A stretch of DNA of 5,004 nt from Bacteroidia bacterium (GTDB taxonomy: Bacteria; Bacteroidota; Bacteroidia; Cytophagales; Cyclobacteriaceae). The position numbers and the translations under genes are program-made. Location: positions 1 through 5,004 of the forward strand of contig JAAURZ010000245.1 of NCBI GenBank assembly GCA_012031955.1, written 5' to 3'. Positions 1 through 5,004 of the stretch are shown here, piece by piece. The notes beneath the pieces were generated by a model. That model worked only from the letters and a program-made list of their open reading frames with translations, was not told the DNA's origin and searched no databases. Each line of letters starts with the position of its first letter. Position 1 is the first letter of the stretch.

Positions 1-1
1 T

Positions 2-472
2 CGGAATGCCAATATCATTCTCAATAGTCCATTCATAGGCAGACGCGCCAAAGGAGCGGTTCGTGAAGGTGACGTCGTCGAGGAATTTGCCTGCAGGACC
101 TTTCGACGCTATAAACCGCTTGTCCGGATAAAACCTTGCGTCGACGCCGCAGCCTACCTTGACAGGAAGCGTGTAGGAAGCGAAGCAGGTGGGCGTGTTG
201 AAGGATCGAAGCGTTACAATGTGCACACCTTCCGTCGCGAATGTGAAGCTCATATTGAGCGAGGTTGATACAACCACGCCGTCGACATGCCATTCAAAAT
301 TGGCGGCACCCACGGCGTTGCCGGTAAAGTTGACAGATGAAGTCGTGGTGGGATGTTGGTTGTCGTAGGTGAAGCTGTTCGTAATGTTATCGGCGCAAGG
401 CTTGTTGCAAACCTGGTTGTTATTGACCGAGTTCCCGATATAAAGCGCTTGCCGGTAGGTGTCGATCATGAA
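2..472 (-). CDS. PKD-like C-terminal region of the M43 metalloprotease (continuation after frameshift, runs off the window)
   Basis: Reading the minus strand from 472 to 2 gives 157 codons without a stop, beginning FMIDTYRQALY, which directly continues the FTQGQADRM end of the catalytic domain. After a short Cys linker (VCNKPC) come two Ig/PKD-like beta-sandwich segments. The first contains NFEWHVDGVVV and the segment GVHIVTLRSFN. The second begins near VDARFYP and contains SAYEWTIEND. This FEW/YEW plus 'hivtL' pattern is typical of PKD domains in adhesive or secreted Bacteroidota proteins. No start codon is needed here: this is the 3' half of the same gene, displaced by one base near 473-475. 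The C-terminus lies beyond the left edge, so a T9SS sorting signal, common on such proteases, can be neither seen nor excluded. Confidence 0.85.
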
Positions 473-1437
473 GACATGCGGTCTGCCTGGCCCTGTGTAA
501 AATCACTCTTGCAGGCGTCATTTCCATAGTCCATGAAATTCGAGATCATATCGGGCACATCATTTGGGAAATATCCCCGGCTGCGATTCGAAAGCGTATC
601 AGTGCCGCATGAATTGTCGGGCCGGGTACATGATGGGGAGTCGCCGATAGAGACGTCCGGTGGTGTATCACATACCTGGTCGCCGTCGCGGGTGCAGTCG
701 TTGTTAGTGCAGTTCATCCCTTCGAAAGTATGGAGCAGGCCCAGGTAGTGGCCGCACTCATGGGCGAGCGTGGCGGCGTCGAGGCCTCCCACTACCACGC
801 CTTCGAGTTGGCTGGTGGTGTTCACCGGCATGGTGGCGTAACCGCCGAGGGGAGTTCGCGTCCATCCACGGCGACCGCTGTATGTTCTTATCAGTTCGGA
901 CTGAATGGAGTTCACCACCCAGATGTTCAGGTATCGGTCCGGATCCCAGTACGACTGTCGTTTTAATTTTTCGTCCTCGAGATCATAATCGAAATCACCG
1001 TAGTCACTTTTGATCCGGTCGATGCCGGCGGTGATGCCGCCGTCAGGAGCGGTTTGAGCCAGGCAGAACTGGATGCCTGTGTTCACGCCGGTGCCACGGT
1101 TGAACGAGTTGGTATGCGCGAACGCATCGTTCAGCAATTGCAATGCGCCAAGAATATCGGCGTCGGTGGTTGCGCCGGGATCGCTCGCTACAATATGAAA
1201 CACAACCGGCAGCGTGTAGGTACCTGCCTGTGTTCTGGAATCATTTCGCACGCGCGCGGCGCTCCATTGGGCATATGCATCAGCGAGCGCGTTGCGCGCC
1301 GATGAGGAAAGTCCGGCAGTGCCGCTGCATGAAATATGCACTGGAACTTCCGACGGCCCGGCGTAGCTGTTGTGCTGAGCGTGAAGCAACCGGCAGCAGG
1401 CTGCCAGCAGGATGAAAAAAATAGCTGACCACTTCAT
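466..1437 (-). CDS. Secreted M43 (cytophagalysin/pappalysin-type) zinc metalloprotease, catalytic part, frameshifted at its 3' end
   Basis: This 323-residue reading frame is an exported zinc endopeptidase of the M43 family. The metzincin zinc site HECGHYLGLLH lies at residues 226-236, with H226, H230 and H236 as ligands and E227 as catalytic base. The Met-turn NFMDY is at 300-304 (M302). The CDTPPD segment (256-261) and the FTQGQADRM end (313-321) are also typical of M43. The Cys-rich stretch 243-277 probably forms disulfides. The start at 1437 is chosen because a signal peptide begins there (MKWSAIFFILLAACC). The in-frame ATG at 1491 would only add a hydrophilic leader. Export type is ambiguous: LAAC at 11-14 is a good lipobox, but cleavage after LLHA (residue 20) is also possible. 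There is no Shine-Dalgarno, only an A-rich leader. The frame stops at 466-468 right after RM, and the protein continues in another frame from 472, so the stop is almost certainly a 1-base loss. Family assignment is firm; the substrate is unknown. Confidence 0.9.
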   Translation of the reverse strand: MKWSAIFFILLAACCRLLHAQHNSYAGPSEVPVHISCSGTAGLSSSARNALADAYAQWSAARVRNDSRTQAGTYTLPVVFHIVASDPGATTDADILGALQLLNDAFAHTNSFNRGTGVNTGIQFCLAQTAPDGGITAGIDRIKSDYGDFDYDLEDEKLKRQSYWDPDRYLNIWVVNSIQSELIRTYSGRRGWTRTPLGGYATMPVNTTSQLEGVVVGGLDAATLAHECGHYLGLLHTFEGMNCTNNDCTRDGDQVCDTPPDVSIGDSPSCTRPDNSCGTDTLSNRSRGYFPNDVPDMISNFMDYGNDACKSDFTQGQADRMSS

Positions 1438-1523
1438 TTTAGTAGATGTTAAGATTTGATCAGAAAACAACCCAAGATGGAAGCCAACCAAACAATGAGT
1501 CCAGACCCGGATGGACCGCCAAT

Positions 1524-1540
1524 CAAATGACGTCCATTTG
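1524..1540. repeat. Inverted repeat CAAATG-N5-CATTTG
   Basis: Six-base arms, CAAATG at 1524-1529 and CATTTG at 1535-1540, flank ACGTC. The centre overlaps the palindrome GACGTC (1529-1534). The dyad lies about 85-115 bp upstream of the protease start on the minus strand, a reasonable place for a regulator site. The arms are short and no family is recognised, so a function is only a possibility. Confidence 0.3.
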
Positions 1541-1602
1541 CTTCGACGTGCGCCGAGTTCGCATGGCCGGTAGTTAAAGCGATTGCATCAAGCCACACCT
1601 CG

Positions 1603-1622
1603 TGCCACGGCGCACCGTGGCA
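1603..1622. repeat. Perfect hairpin, 8-bp stem and 4-base loop, in the divergent intergenic region
   Basis: TGCCACGG (1603-1610), loop CGCA, then CCGTGGCA (1615-1622) form a perfect GC-rich stem. On the plus strand a run of six T begins at 1631, eight bases after the stem. That is too far for a textbook intrinsic terminator. No plus-strand gene lies upstream that would need termination. It could be the end of an unannotated small RNA, a structured leader of a longer transcript, or a protein-binding dyad. Confidence 0.4.
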
Positions 1623-1694
1623 ACTGATACTTTTTTGCATTTGGGTATTGGCAGGCGGGTCACTCGACGGCGCTTGCCCGCTTGCAATGGACCC

Positions 1695-1717
1695 CAAACG
1701 TTTGCTGCAAACGTTGT
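1695..1717. promoter_or_regulatory. Paired CAAACGTT operator-like sites (possible LacI-family type)
   Basis: CAAACGTTTG at 1695-1704 is a perfect 10-bp palindrome. CAAACGTTGT follows at 1708-1717. Seen together, AACGTTTGC (1697-1705) and GCAAACGTT (1707-1715) form a perfect 9-bp inverted repeat around one T. A GCAAACG core with a central CG is known for LacI-family operators such as PurR and catabolite-response elements. The assignment to that family is inference, since no regulator gene is in the window. The pair sits about 260 bp upstream of the protease start and about 180-200 bp upstream of the plus-strand gene, so either could be the target. Confidence 0.35.
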
Positions 1718-1796
1718 ATAAAAATGTAGTATAAGAATGGGCTGTTTTTGCAGACTTGAAGGCCACTGCCAACGTGTTCGCGGAAGAAAATTTTAC

Positions 1797-1805
1797 GCAA
1801 ACGTT
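1797..1805. promoter_or_regulatory. Third copy of the GCAAACGTT core
   Basis: The 9-mer GCAAACGTT recurs exactly 90 bp after the copy at 1707-1715. With its left flank it reads ACGCAAACGTT, close to the left part of the enterobacterial PurR box, but the right half here (ATTTC) does not complete a palindrome. It lies about 60 bp upstream of the TACATTTG box, so it could be an auxiliary site for looping or cooperative binding with the pair at 1695-1717. This is inferred from sequence repetition only. Confidence 0.3.
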
Positions 1806-1864
1806 ATTTCAGAAAAATAAACAGGTTTCCTTACAGCAGCCGGCCGCGCACCACTGTGCCGCGT

Positions 1865-1872
1865 TACATTTG
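1865..1872 (+). promoter_or_regulatory. Bacteroidota-type -7 promoter box TACATTTG
   Basis: The octamer matches the Bacteroidota primary sigma factor element TAnnTTTG at all six fixed positions. It ends 22 bases before the ATG at 1895, which would place transcription start near 1877-1880 and leave a short A-rich leader. I see no clear TTG/TTTG -33 element about 20 bases upstream, where the sequence is GC-rich. The promoter may be weak or activator-dependent, or the match may be fortuitous. Confidence 0.5.
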
Positions 1873-1894
1873 TAGTGTAAACAAACAAAAAGTC

Positions 1895-2455
1895 ATGTCT
1901 ATGAAAACCAAATCTCTCATTACTTCAATGCTGCTGATCGCCATGGTTGCCATCACAGCGGTTGGAAAAGACGCTCCCTCTAACACGGGTATGGCCGTGG
2001 TGCAAGTAAAAGGTTCTGAAGTGTTCAAAGTGATCTATAAAGCTGAAACTGCCGGTAAAGTAAAGTTGAGCATCTTCAACGCTGCCGGCCAGTTGATCTT
2101 TGCAGAATCGCGCGTTGCCGAAGGTTTCATCCTTCCCATCAACTTCTCAGGTCTCCCTACAGGCGACTACACAATCGAGATTGCTGATGCATCTGGCGTT
2201 CGCTCGGAAAAGATTACCATCAACCCTGTGAAGACCACCAAAGGCATTCACGTAGCAAAGGTGTCAGAAGAAGGCAAATTCCTCGTGTCTGTCGCCAGCA
2301 GTGGTAAGCAAACGATCGGTGTGAAAATCTACGACAACCAGAACAACCTGCTTCACACTGAAACCCGTGAAATCTCAGGCGACTTCGCCCAGGTTTATGC
2401 TGTAAAAAATGCCAACGGCCCTGTTACATTCGAGATCTCTGATGCTGTGGTGTAG
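1895..2455 (+). CDS. Exported two-domain protein with duplicated T9SS-sorting-domain-like beta-sandwich; function unknown
   Basis: This 186-residue protein has an N-terminal signal peptide (MKTKSLITSMLLIAMVAITAVG, residues 3-24, basic n-region and hydrophobic core). Two similar beta-rich units follow. Residues 56-99 and 141-184 align over 44 positions without gaps, with 11 identities by my count, and both end in E-I-x-D-A. The first unit (LSIFNAAGQLIF ... GLPTGDYTIEI) closely resembles the Por_Secre_tail/T9SS type A sorting domain. Here it makes up the body of the protein, and the C-terminus (SDAVV) lacks the usual basic tail, so it is not obviously a cargo signal. The start at 1895 follows an A-rich leader. 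ATG 1901 is equally plausible, whereas GTG 1856 would overlap the promoter box. It is the only gene here with an uninterrupted frame. A strong terminator follows. The location is periplasm, outer membrane or outside the cell; the role is unknown. Confidence 0.85.
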   Translation: MSMKTKSLITSMLLIAMVAITAVGKDAPSNTGMAVVQVKGSEVFKVIYKAETAGKVKLSIFNAAGQLIFAESRVAEGFILPINFSGLPTGDYTIEIADASGVRSEKITINPVKTTKGIHVAKVSEEGKFLVSVASSGKQTIGVKIYDNQNNLLHTETREISGDFAQVYAVKNANGPVTFEISDAVV

Positions 2456-2507
2456 CCAAAACCGTTCGCTACTAATATCAAAGATTAGGGTTTATTTGAT
2501 TGGTGAG

Positions 2508-2540
2508 AGGCGCCCCCGCAAAGGGCGCCTTTTCTTTTTT
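2508..2540 (+). terminator. Rho-independent terminator
   Basis: AGGCGCCC (2508-2515) pairs perfectly with GGGCGCCT (2523-2530) around a 7-base loop. A T-rich tract follows at once: four T, one C, six T to 2540. It ends the transcript of the exported two-domain protein 53 bp after its stop codon and insulates hemN from read-through. Confidence 0.88.
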
Positions 2541-2543
2541 ATA

Positions 2544-2557
2544 CTGATATATATCAG
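2544..2557. promoter_or_regulatory. FNR/Crp-family-like operator upstream of hemN
   Basis: CTGATATATATCAG is a perfect 14-bp palindrome with the half-sites TGAT-N4-ATCA, the core of the FNR consensus TTGAT-N4-ATCAA; only the outermost base of each arm differs. Its centre (2550.5) lies about 64 bp before the hemN ATG, close to the class I activator distance if transcription starts at or just before the ATG. Anaerobic activation of hemN by FNR/Anr proteins is established in proteobacteria. Its extension to this organism is inference. The alternating TA centre makes a chance palindrome somewhat more likely. Confidence 0.5.
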
Positions 2558-2602
2558 GGGTGGCCGTTGATGGCAGTCAGTATGGCGCCGCCCGCGAACC
2601 GC

Positions 2603-2610
2603 TACTTTTG
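2603..2610 (+). promoter_or_regulatory. hemN -7 promoter box TACTTTTG
   Basis: This is a full match to TAnnTTTG, ending only 4 bases before the hemN ATG at 2615. Transcription would begin at or next to the start codon, giving a leaderless or nearly leaderless mRNA. The expected -33 TTG is missing: the nearest upstream TTG (2567-2569) is 33 bases away instead of about 20. Such a defective promoter suits activation from the upstream palindrome at 2544-2557. Confidence 0.5.
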
Positions 2611-2614
2611 ACCA

Positions 2615-3985
2615 ATGAAAGCGGTTGATATCAGAGAGGAACTCATCAGGAAATACGACGTGCCCGTGCCCCGGTACACAAGTTACCCGACCGTGCCGTG
2701 CTGGGATACCGAAAAATTTTCCATGACTGATTGGCGGACGCACATTACGCGTGCATACCATGAGTCGAACCGCCGCAAGGGTATCAGCTTATACGTTCAT
2801 TTGCCCTATTGCGAAAGCCTGTGCACATACTGCGCGTGCAATACACGCATCACCCGAAACCATGCCGTAGAACAACCTTATGTGCTTGCCGTGCTGGATG
2901 AGTGGAAGCGCTACTTGCAACTATTTGGACACGCTCCGGTTATCCGCGCGCTGCACCTCGGTGGCGGCACGCCCACCTTTTTTGACCCCGACAACCTGCG
3001 TTACCTTGTATCAGGGTTGCTCAAAAAAGCGCAACTGCACGCCGACCGTGAATTCAGCTTCGAAGGACATCCCAACAACACAACGCCTGCGCACCTGTCG
3101 ACGCTGTTCGATCTTGGGTTTACGCGTGTGAGCTTCGGCGTACAGGACCTCGACCTGTCAGTGCAGCGGGCTATCAATCGTATACAGCCTTTTGAAAATG
3201 TGGCGCGGGTACGTGGCCGATAGCCGCGCCATTGGCTACAACTCGATCAGCTTCGACCTCGTGTATGGCTTACCCTATCAGACAGTCGAGACGGTGGCAA
3301 ATACCATGAGCCGGGTCATTTCTCTAAAACCTGATCGCTTGGCTTTTTACAGTTACGCCCATGTGCCGTGGCTCAAACCAGGCCAGCGTGGCTACGAGGA
3401 TGCCGACTTGCCTGTTTCATAAAGCTGACGTTTGAGCACATCGGCAGGCAAAATACTTCTGGAGGAAGCCGGGTATGTAAATATCGGCATGGACCACTTC
3501 GCGCTGCCGTCGGATGCGCTTGCCAAAGCGGCGCATACGAACACGCTGCACAGGAATTTTATGGGTTACACCACATCTGCCACCGACTTGCTCGTCGGAT
3601 TAGGTACTTCAGCCATCAGTGATGCGAAATACGGCTACGCGCAGAATGAAAAACAGGTAGAGGCGTACATCCAAAAAATCGAAAGCGGCGAGCTTGCGTC
3701 GTCAAAGGACACACGCTCACGCACCAGGATATGCTGCTGCGCCAATGCATTATGGATATTGCCACATCGGGAGAACTTTCGCCGGGATTGCTCGCCAGGG
3801 TGATCGACTATCGCATGTATCAGGAGTTATGTGAAATGGATTCGGAGGGCATTATTACCCTCACAGCCGGCTCGCTCAAAGTGACCGTGCAGGGCAGGAT
3901 ATTTATCCGAAACATCTGTCGTGTGTTCGACGCACGCCTGCGTAATATGCAATCCGACAATACGCAGTTCAGTCGCGCAATCTGA
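2615..3985 (+). pseudogene. hemN: Oxygen-independent coproporphyrinogen III dehydrogenase (HemN), complete but with four frameshifts
   Basis: HemN is a cytoplasmic radical-SAM enzyme that decarboxylates two propionates of coproporphyrinogen III to give protoporphyrinogen IX without oxygen. The first frame (2615 to about 3210) holds YTSYPT (21-26), the iron-sulfur motif with C66, C70, C73 and the extra C75 of true HemN, GGGTPTF (116-122), SFEGHPN and FGVQD. Later pieces are DLVYGLPYQTVETV, IGMDHFALP, LHRNFMGYTT, VKGHTLTHQDMLLRQC, RIFIRNIC and the final QFSRAI. Breaks as I read them: one extra base at about 3207-3212, one missing at 3418-3422, one extra in the A-run 3450-3453 and one missing at 3697-3701. 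They sum to zero, giving about 456 residues against 457 in E. coli HemN. The CxxxCxxCxC motif separates it from the HemW paralogue. Intact motifs either side of each break argue for sequence errors over a dead gene. The likely promoter and FNR-like site lie upstream. Confidence 0.94.
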
Positions 3986-3987
3986 TG

Positions 3988-4021
3988 TGTGTGGAGGCAC
4001 ACAGAGGAACGCGATTTTTTT
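3988..4021 (+). terminator. Weak hairpin with downstream T-run after hemN (possible terminator)
   Basis: TGTGTG (3988-3993) pairs with CACACA (3998-4003) around GAGG just after the hemN stop codon. Seven T occur at 4015-4021, but they start 11 bases after the stem, and the stem is only 6 bp. It may end hemN transcription inefficiently. It is also possible that hemN and the next gene are partly co-transcribed. Confidence 0.25.
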
Positions 4022-4079
4022 ACAGAATGCCGGGCATGACTGCGGAAAATCCATAGTTTAGTTTCTTAAATTTCAAACT

Positions 4080-4965
4080 ATGCGATTCACCCTTATTTGT
4101 TTGATGACCTATTCTGCCGCGGTGCTGTCGTGCAGCCGCGCCAGACAGGAGCACAGCGAAAGACCGCTGTTTCAAGCTGAAGACTTTACAGCTATGGATA
4201 TCTTCACCAACAACATTGAAGGTCCGTCTTTCGATGCGCATGGGAAACTTTATGTGGTGAACTTTGAACAGGATGGAACAATCGGCGTGGTGGACAGCGC
4301 GGGGCAGGTGCAACGATTTGTCACACTACCCGAGGGAAGCACCGCCAACAGCATTCAATTTGACGGCGACGGCAATATGCTGCTCGCGGACTTCACCGGG
4401 CACAATGTGTTGAAGGTTAACATGACTACGAAGGAAGTGAGCGTATACGCGCACGACGACCGGTTCAATCAGCCCAATGATATTTGCATTAACGCGCGTG
4501 GACAGGTGTTTGCTTCCGACCCCAACTGGAACGAGAACACCGGCCAGTTGTGGCGCATCGACACGACGGGAGTTGCCACGCTGCTCGCCGACTCGATGGG
4601 TACTACCAATGGTATTTGCCTGAGCCCGGACGAACGCACGCTGTATGTGAATGAAAGCGTGCAAACGGAATATTTGGGCATTCGACGTGGATGAGGCCGG
4701 GAATATTTTCAAACAAGCGACTGCTGATCAATTTTTCTGATTTCGGCTTCGATGGTATGAAGTGCGACGAGGCCGGAAATCTGTTTGCCACGCGCTATGG
4801 GAAAGGCGTGGTGGCGGTTATTTCGCCTGCCGGCGATTTGCTCAGGGAAGTGCGCTCGCGGGCAAGCGTTGCAGCAATCTCGTGTTCAGCCCCGACGGCA
4901 AGGCCGTGTATGTGACGCTGCAAGATCGTAAAGGCATGGAGCGTTTCTACGTGGTGGGCGAGTAA
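4080..4965 (+). pseudogene. SMP-30/gluconolactonase family beta-propeller protein, probable lipoprotein, with three frameshifts
   Basis: This family comprises six-bladed beta-propellers, many of which hydrolyse sugar lactones with a bound metal ion. The first frame (4080 to about 4665) has an N-terminal export signal ending in VLSC (C18), an acceptable lipobox, so the protein is probably membrane-anchored in the periplasm or on the surface. Propeller motifs follow: EGPSFDAHGKLYVV (47-60, E47 at the usual metal-ligand position), QPNDICINARGQVFASDP (131-148, N133) and TTNGICLSPDERTLYVNES (175-193). It continues as RNIWAFDVDEAGNI, NKRLLINFSDFGFDGMKCD, LFATRYGKGVVAV and LAGKRCSNLVFSPDG, then ends MERFYVVGE. 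Breaks: an extra base in the A-run 4663-4665, an extra base in 4706-4713 (T- or A-run) and one missing at 4852-4855. Repaired length is about 294 residues, normal for the family. The usual D of blade 'YxxDS' appears as E in NES. The substrate is unknown. Confidence 0.9.
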
Positions 4966-5004
4966 CGGCGCGTATACCTAAAGTACCACGTTCACAATCC
5001 TGCC
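4966..5004. other. Right-edge sequence with no identifiable gene
   Basis: No terminator or promoter is visible in these 39 bases. On the minus strand the edge reads GRIVNVVL followed by a stop at 4978-4980. This could be the last residues of a convergent gene entering from the right, but eight residues are not enough to call one. Confidence 0.3.

Larger units (their letters stand above)
1438..1894. other. Divergent intergenic region without a convincing gene
   Basis: About 457 bp separate the divergent protease and the plus-strand secreted-protein gene. A 107-codon minus-strand frame (1449-1772) crosses it but has no recognisable domain or signal peptide, and it overlaps the start of the protease gene, so I do not call it. 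The region carries several dyads: 1524-1540, 1603-1622 and the CAAACGTT cluster at 1695-1805. An A/T-rich stretch (1716-1735) and a promoter-like box (1865-1872) are also present. The protease promoter should lie in the left half, but I found no good TAnnTTTG match on the minus strand there. Confidence 0.7.

Noticed and set aside
1438..1491. Upstream ATG at 1491 as the start of the protease
   Set aside because: It would put 18 residues before a clear signal peptide that begins at the ATG at 1437, burying the export signal.
1449..1772. A 107-codon minus-strand open frame in the divergent intergenic region
   Set aside because: Its translation has no recognisable domain, no signal peptide and no promoter or leader context. 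It also runs into the protease start region and covers the repeat cluster.
1856..1894. GTG at 1856 as the start of the exported two-domain protein
   Set aside because: The added residues precede the signal peptide and overlap the TACATTTG promoter-like box; ATG 1895 or 1901 fits better.
2472..2488. Inverted repeat CTAAT-N7-ATTAG after the exported two-domain protein gene
   Set aside because: The arms are short and AT-rich, and the strong terminator just downstream already explains the 3' end.
3200..3215. Programmed ribosomal frameshifting in hemN
   Set aside because: There is no slippery heptamer, four separate shifts would be required, and other genes in the window show the same defect.
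3368..3622. Separate small plus-strand gene inside hemN
   Set aside because: Only a short part (KLTFEHIGRQ) is meaningful, and it is the hemN piece between two compensating frameshifts; the rest is out-of-frame translation.
4027..4037. Short dyad ATGCC-G-GGCAT before the SMP-30 gene
   Set aside because: Five-base arms with a one-base centre cannot form a hairpin and are common by chance.
4978..5004. C-terminus of a convergent minus-strand gene (GRIVNVVL, then a stop)
   Set aside because: Eight residues cannot identify a gene, and a stop in a random frame at the edge is expected by chance.
1..5004. CRISPR arrays, tRNA or rRNA genes, insertion sequences or defence genes
   Set aside because: No regularly spaced repeats, no tRNA-like folds, no transposase motifs and no terminal inverted repeats were seen on reading both strands.

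Overview
The window looks like a chromosomal segment from a member of the phylum Bacteroidota, probably the Chitinophaga/Cytophaga side of the phylum. The basis is an M43 'cytophagalysin' protease followed by PKD-like domains, a secreted protein built from domains resembling the type IX secretion (T9SS) sorting domain, genes without Shine-Dalgarno sequences but with A-rich leaders, and two good matches to the Bacteroidota -7 promoter element TAnnTTTG. The genus cannot be determined from the sequence alone.

Layout. On the minus strand, 1437 down to the left edge, lies a secreted M43 metalloprotease. Its catalytic domain is intact (466-1437). A single frameshift near 473-475 separates it from the PKD-like tail, which runs off the window (2-472). 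A divergent intergenic region of about 457 bp (1438-1894) holds no convincing gene. It does hold three copies of a CAAACGTT core, two other inverted repeats and a promoter-like box. On the plus strand follow a small secreted protein with a duplicated beta-sandwich domain (1895-2455), a strong intrinsic terminator (2508-2540), an FNR-like palindrome (2544-2557), hemN (2615-3985), a short spacer with a weak hairpin, and a lipoprotein-type SMP-30/gluconolactonase family protein (4080-4965). The last 39 bases hold no identifiable gene.

Reading frame. Three of the four genes are broken by frameshifts: one in the protease, four in hemN and three in the SMP-30 gene. In each case the protein continues with full family similarity in the next frame, key motifs survive, and the four hemN shifts cancel to give almost exactly the family length. 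This fits uncorrected single-base indels in the sequence (long-read or thin metagenome assembly) better than gene decay. Each is therefore described as one gene with breaks.

How the genes relate. They do not form an obvious pathway: an extracellular protease, an exported protein of unknown role, a haem-biosynthesis enzyme used without oxygen, and a periplasmic or surface sugar-lactonase-like protein. The most informative regulatory arrangement is at hemN. A terminator insulates it from the upstream gene, followed 3 bp later by a perfect CTGAT-ATAT-ATCAG palindrome and a -7 box only 4 bp before the ATG. This suggests an oxygen-responsive Crp/Fnr-type activator and a leaderless or nearly leaderless transcript. 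I found no undescribed multi-gene system here.
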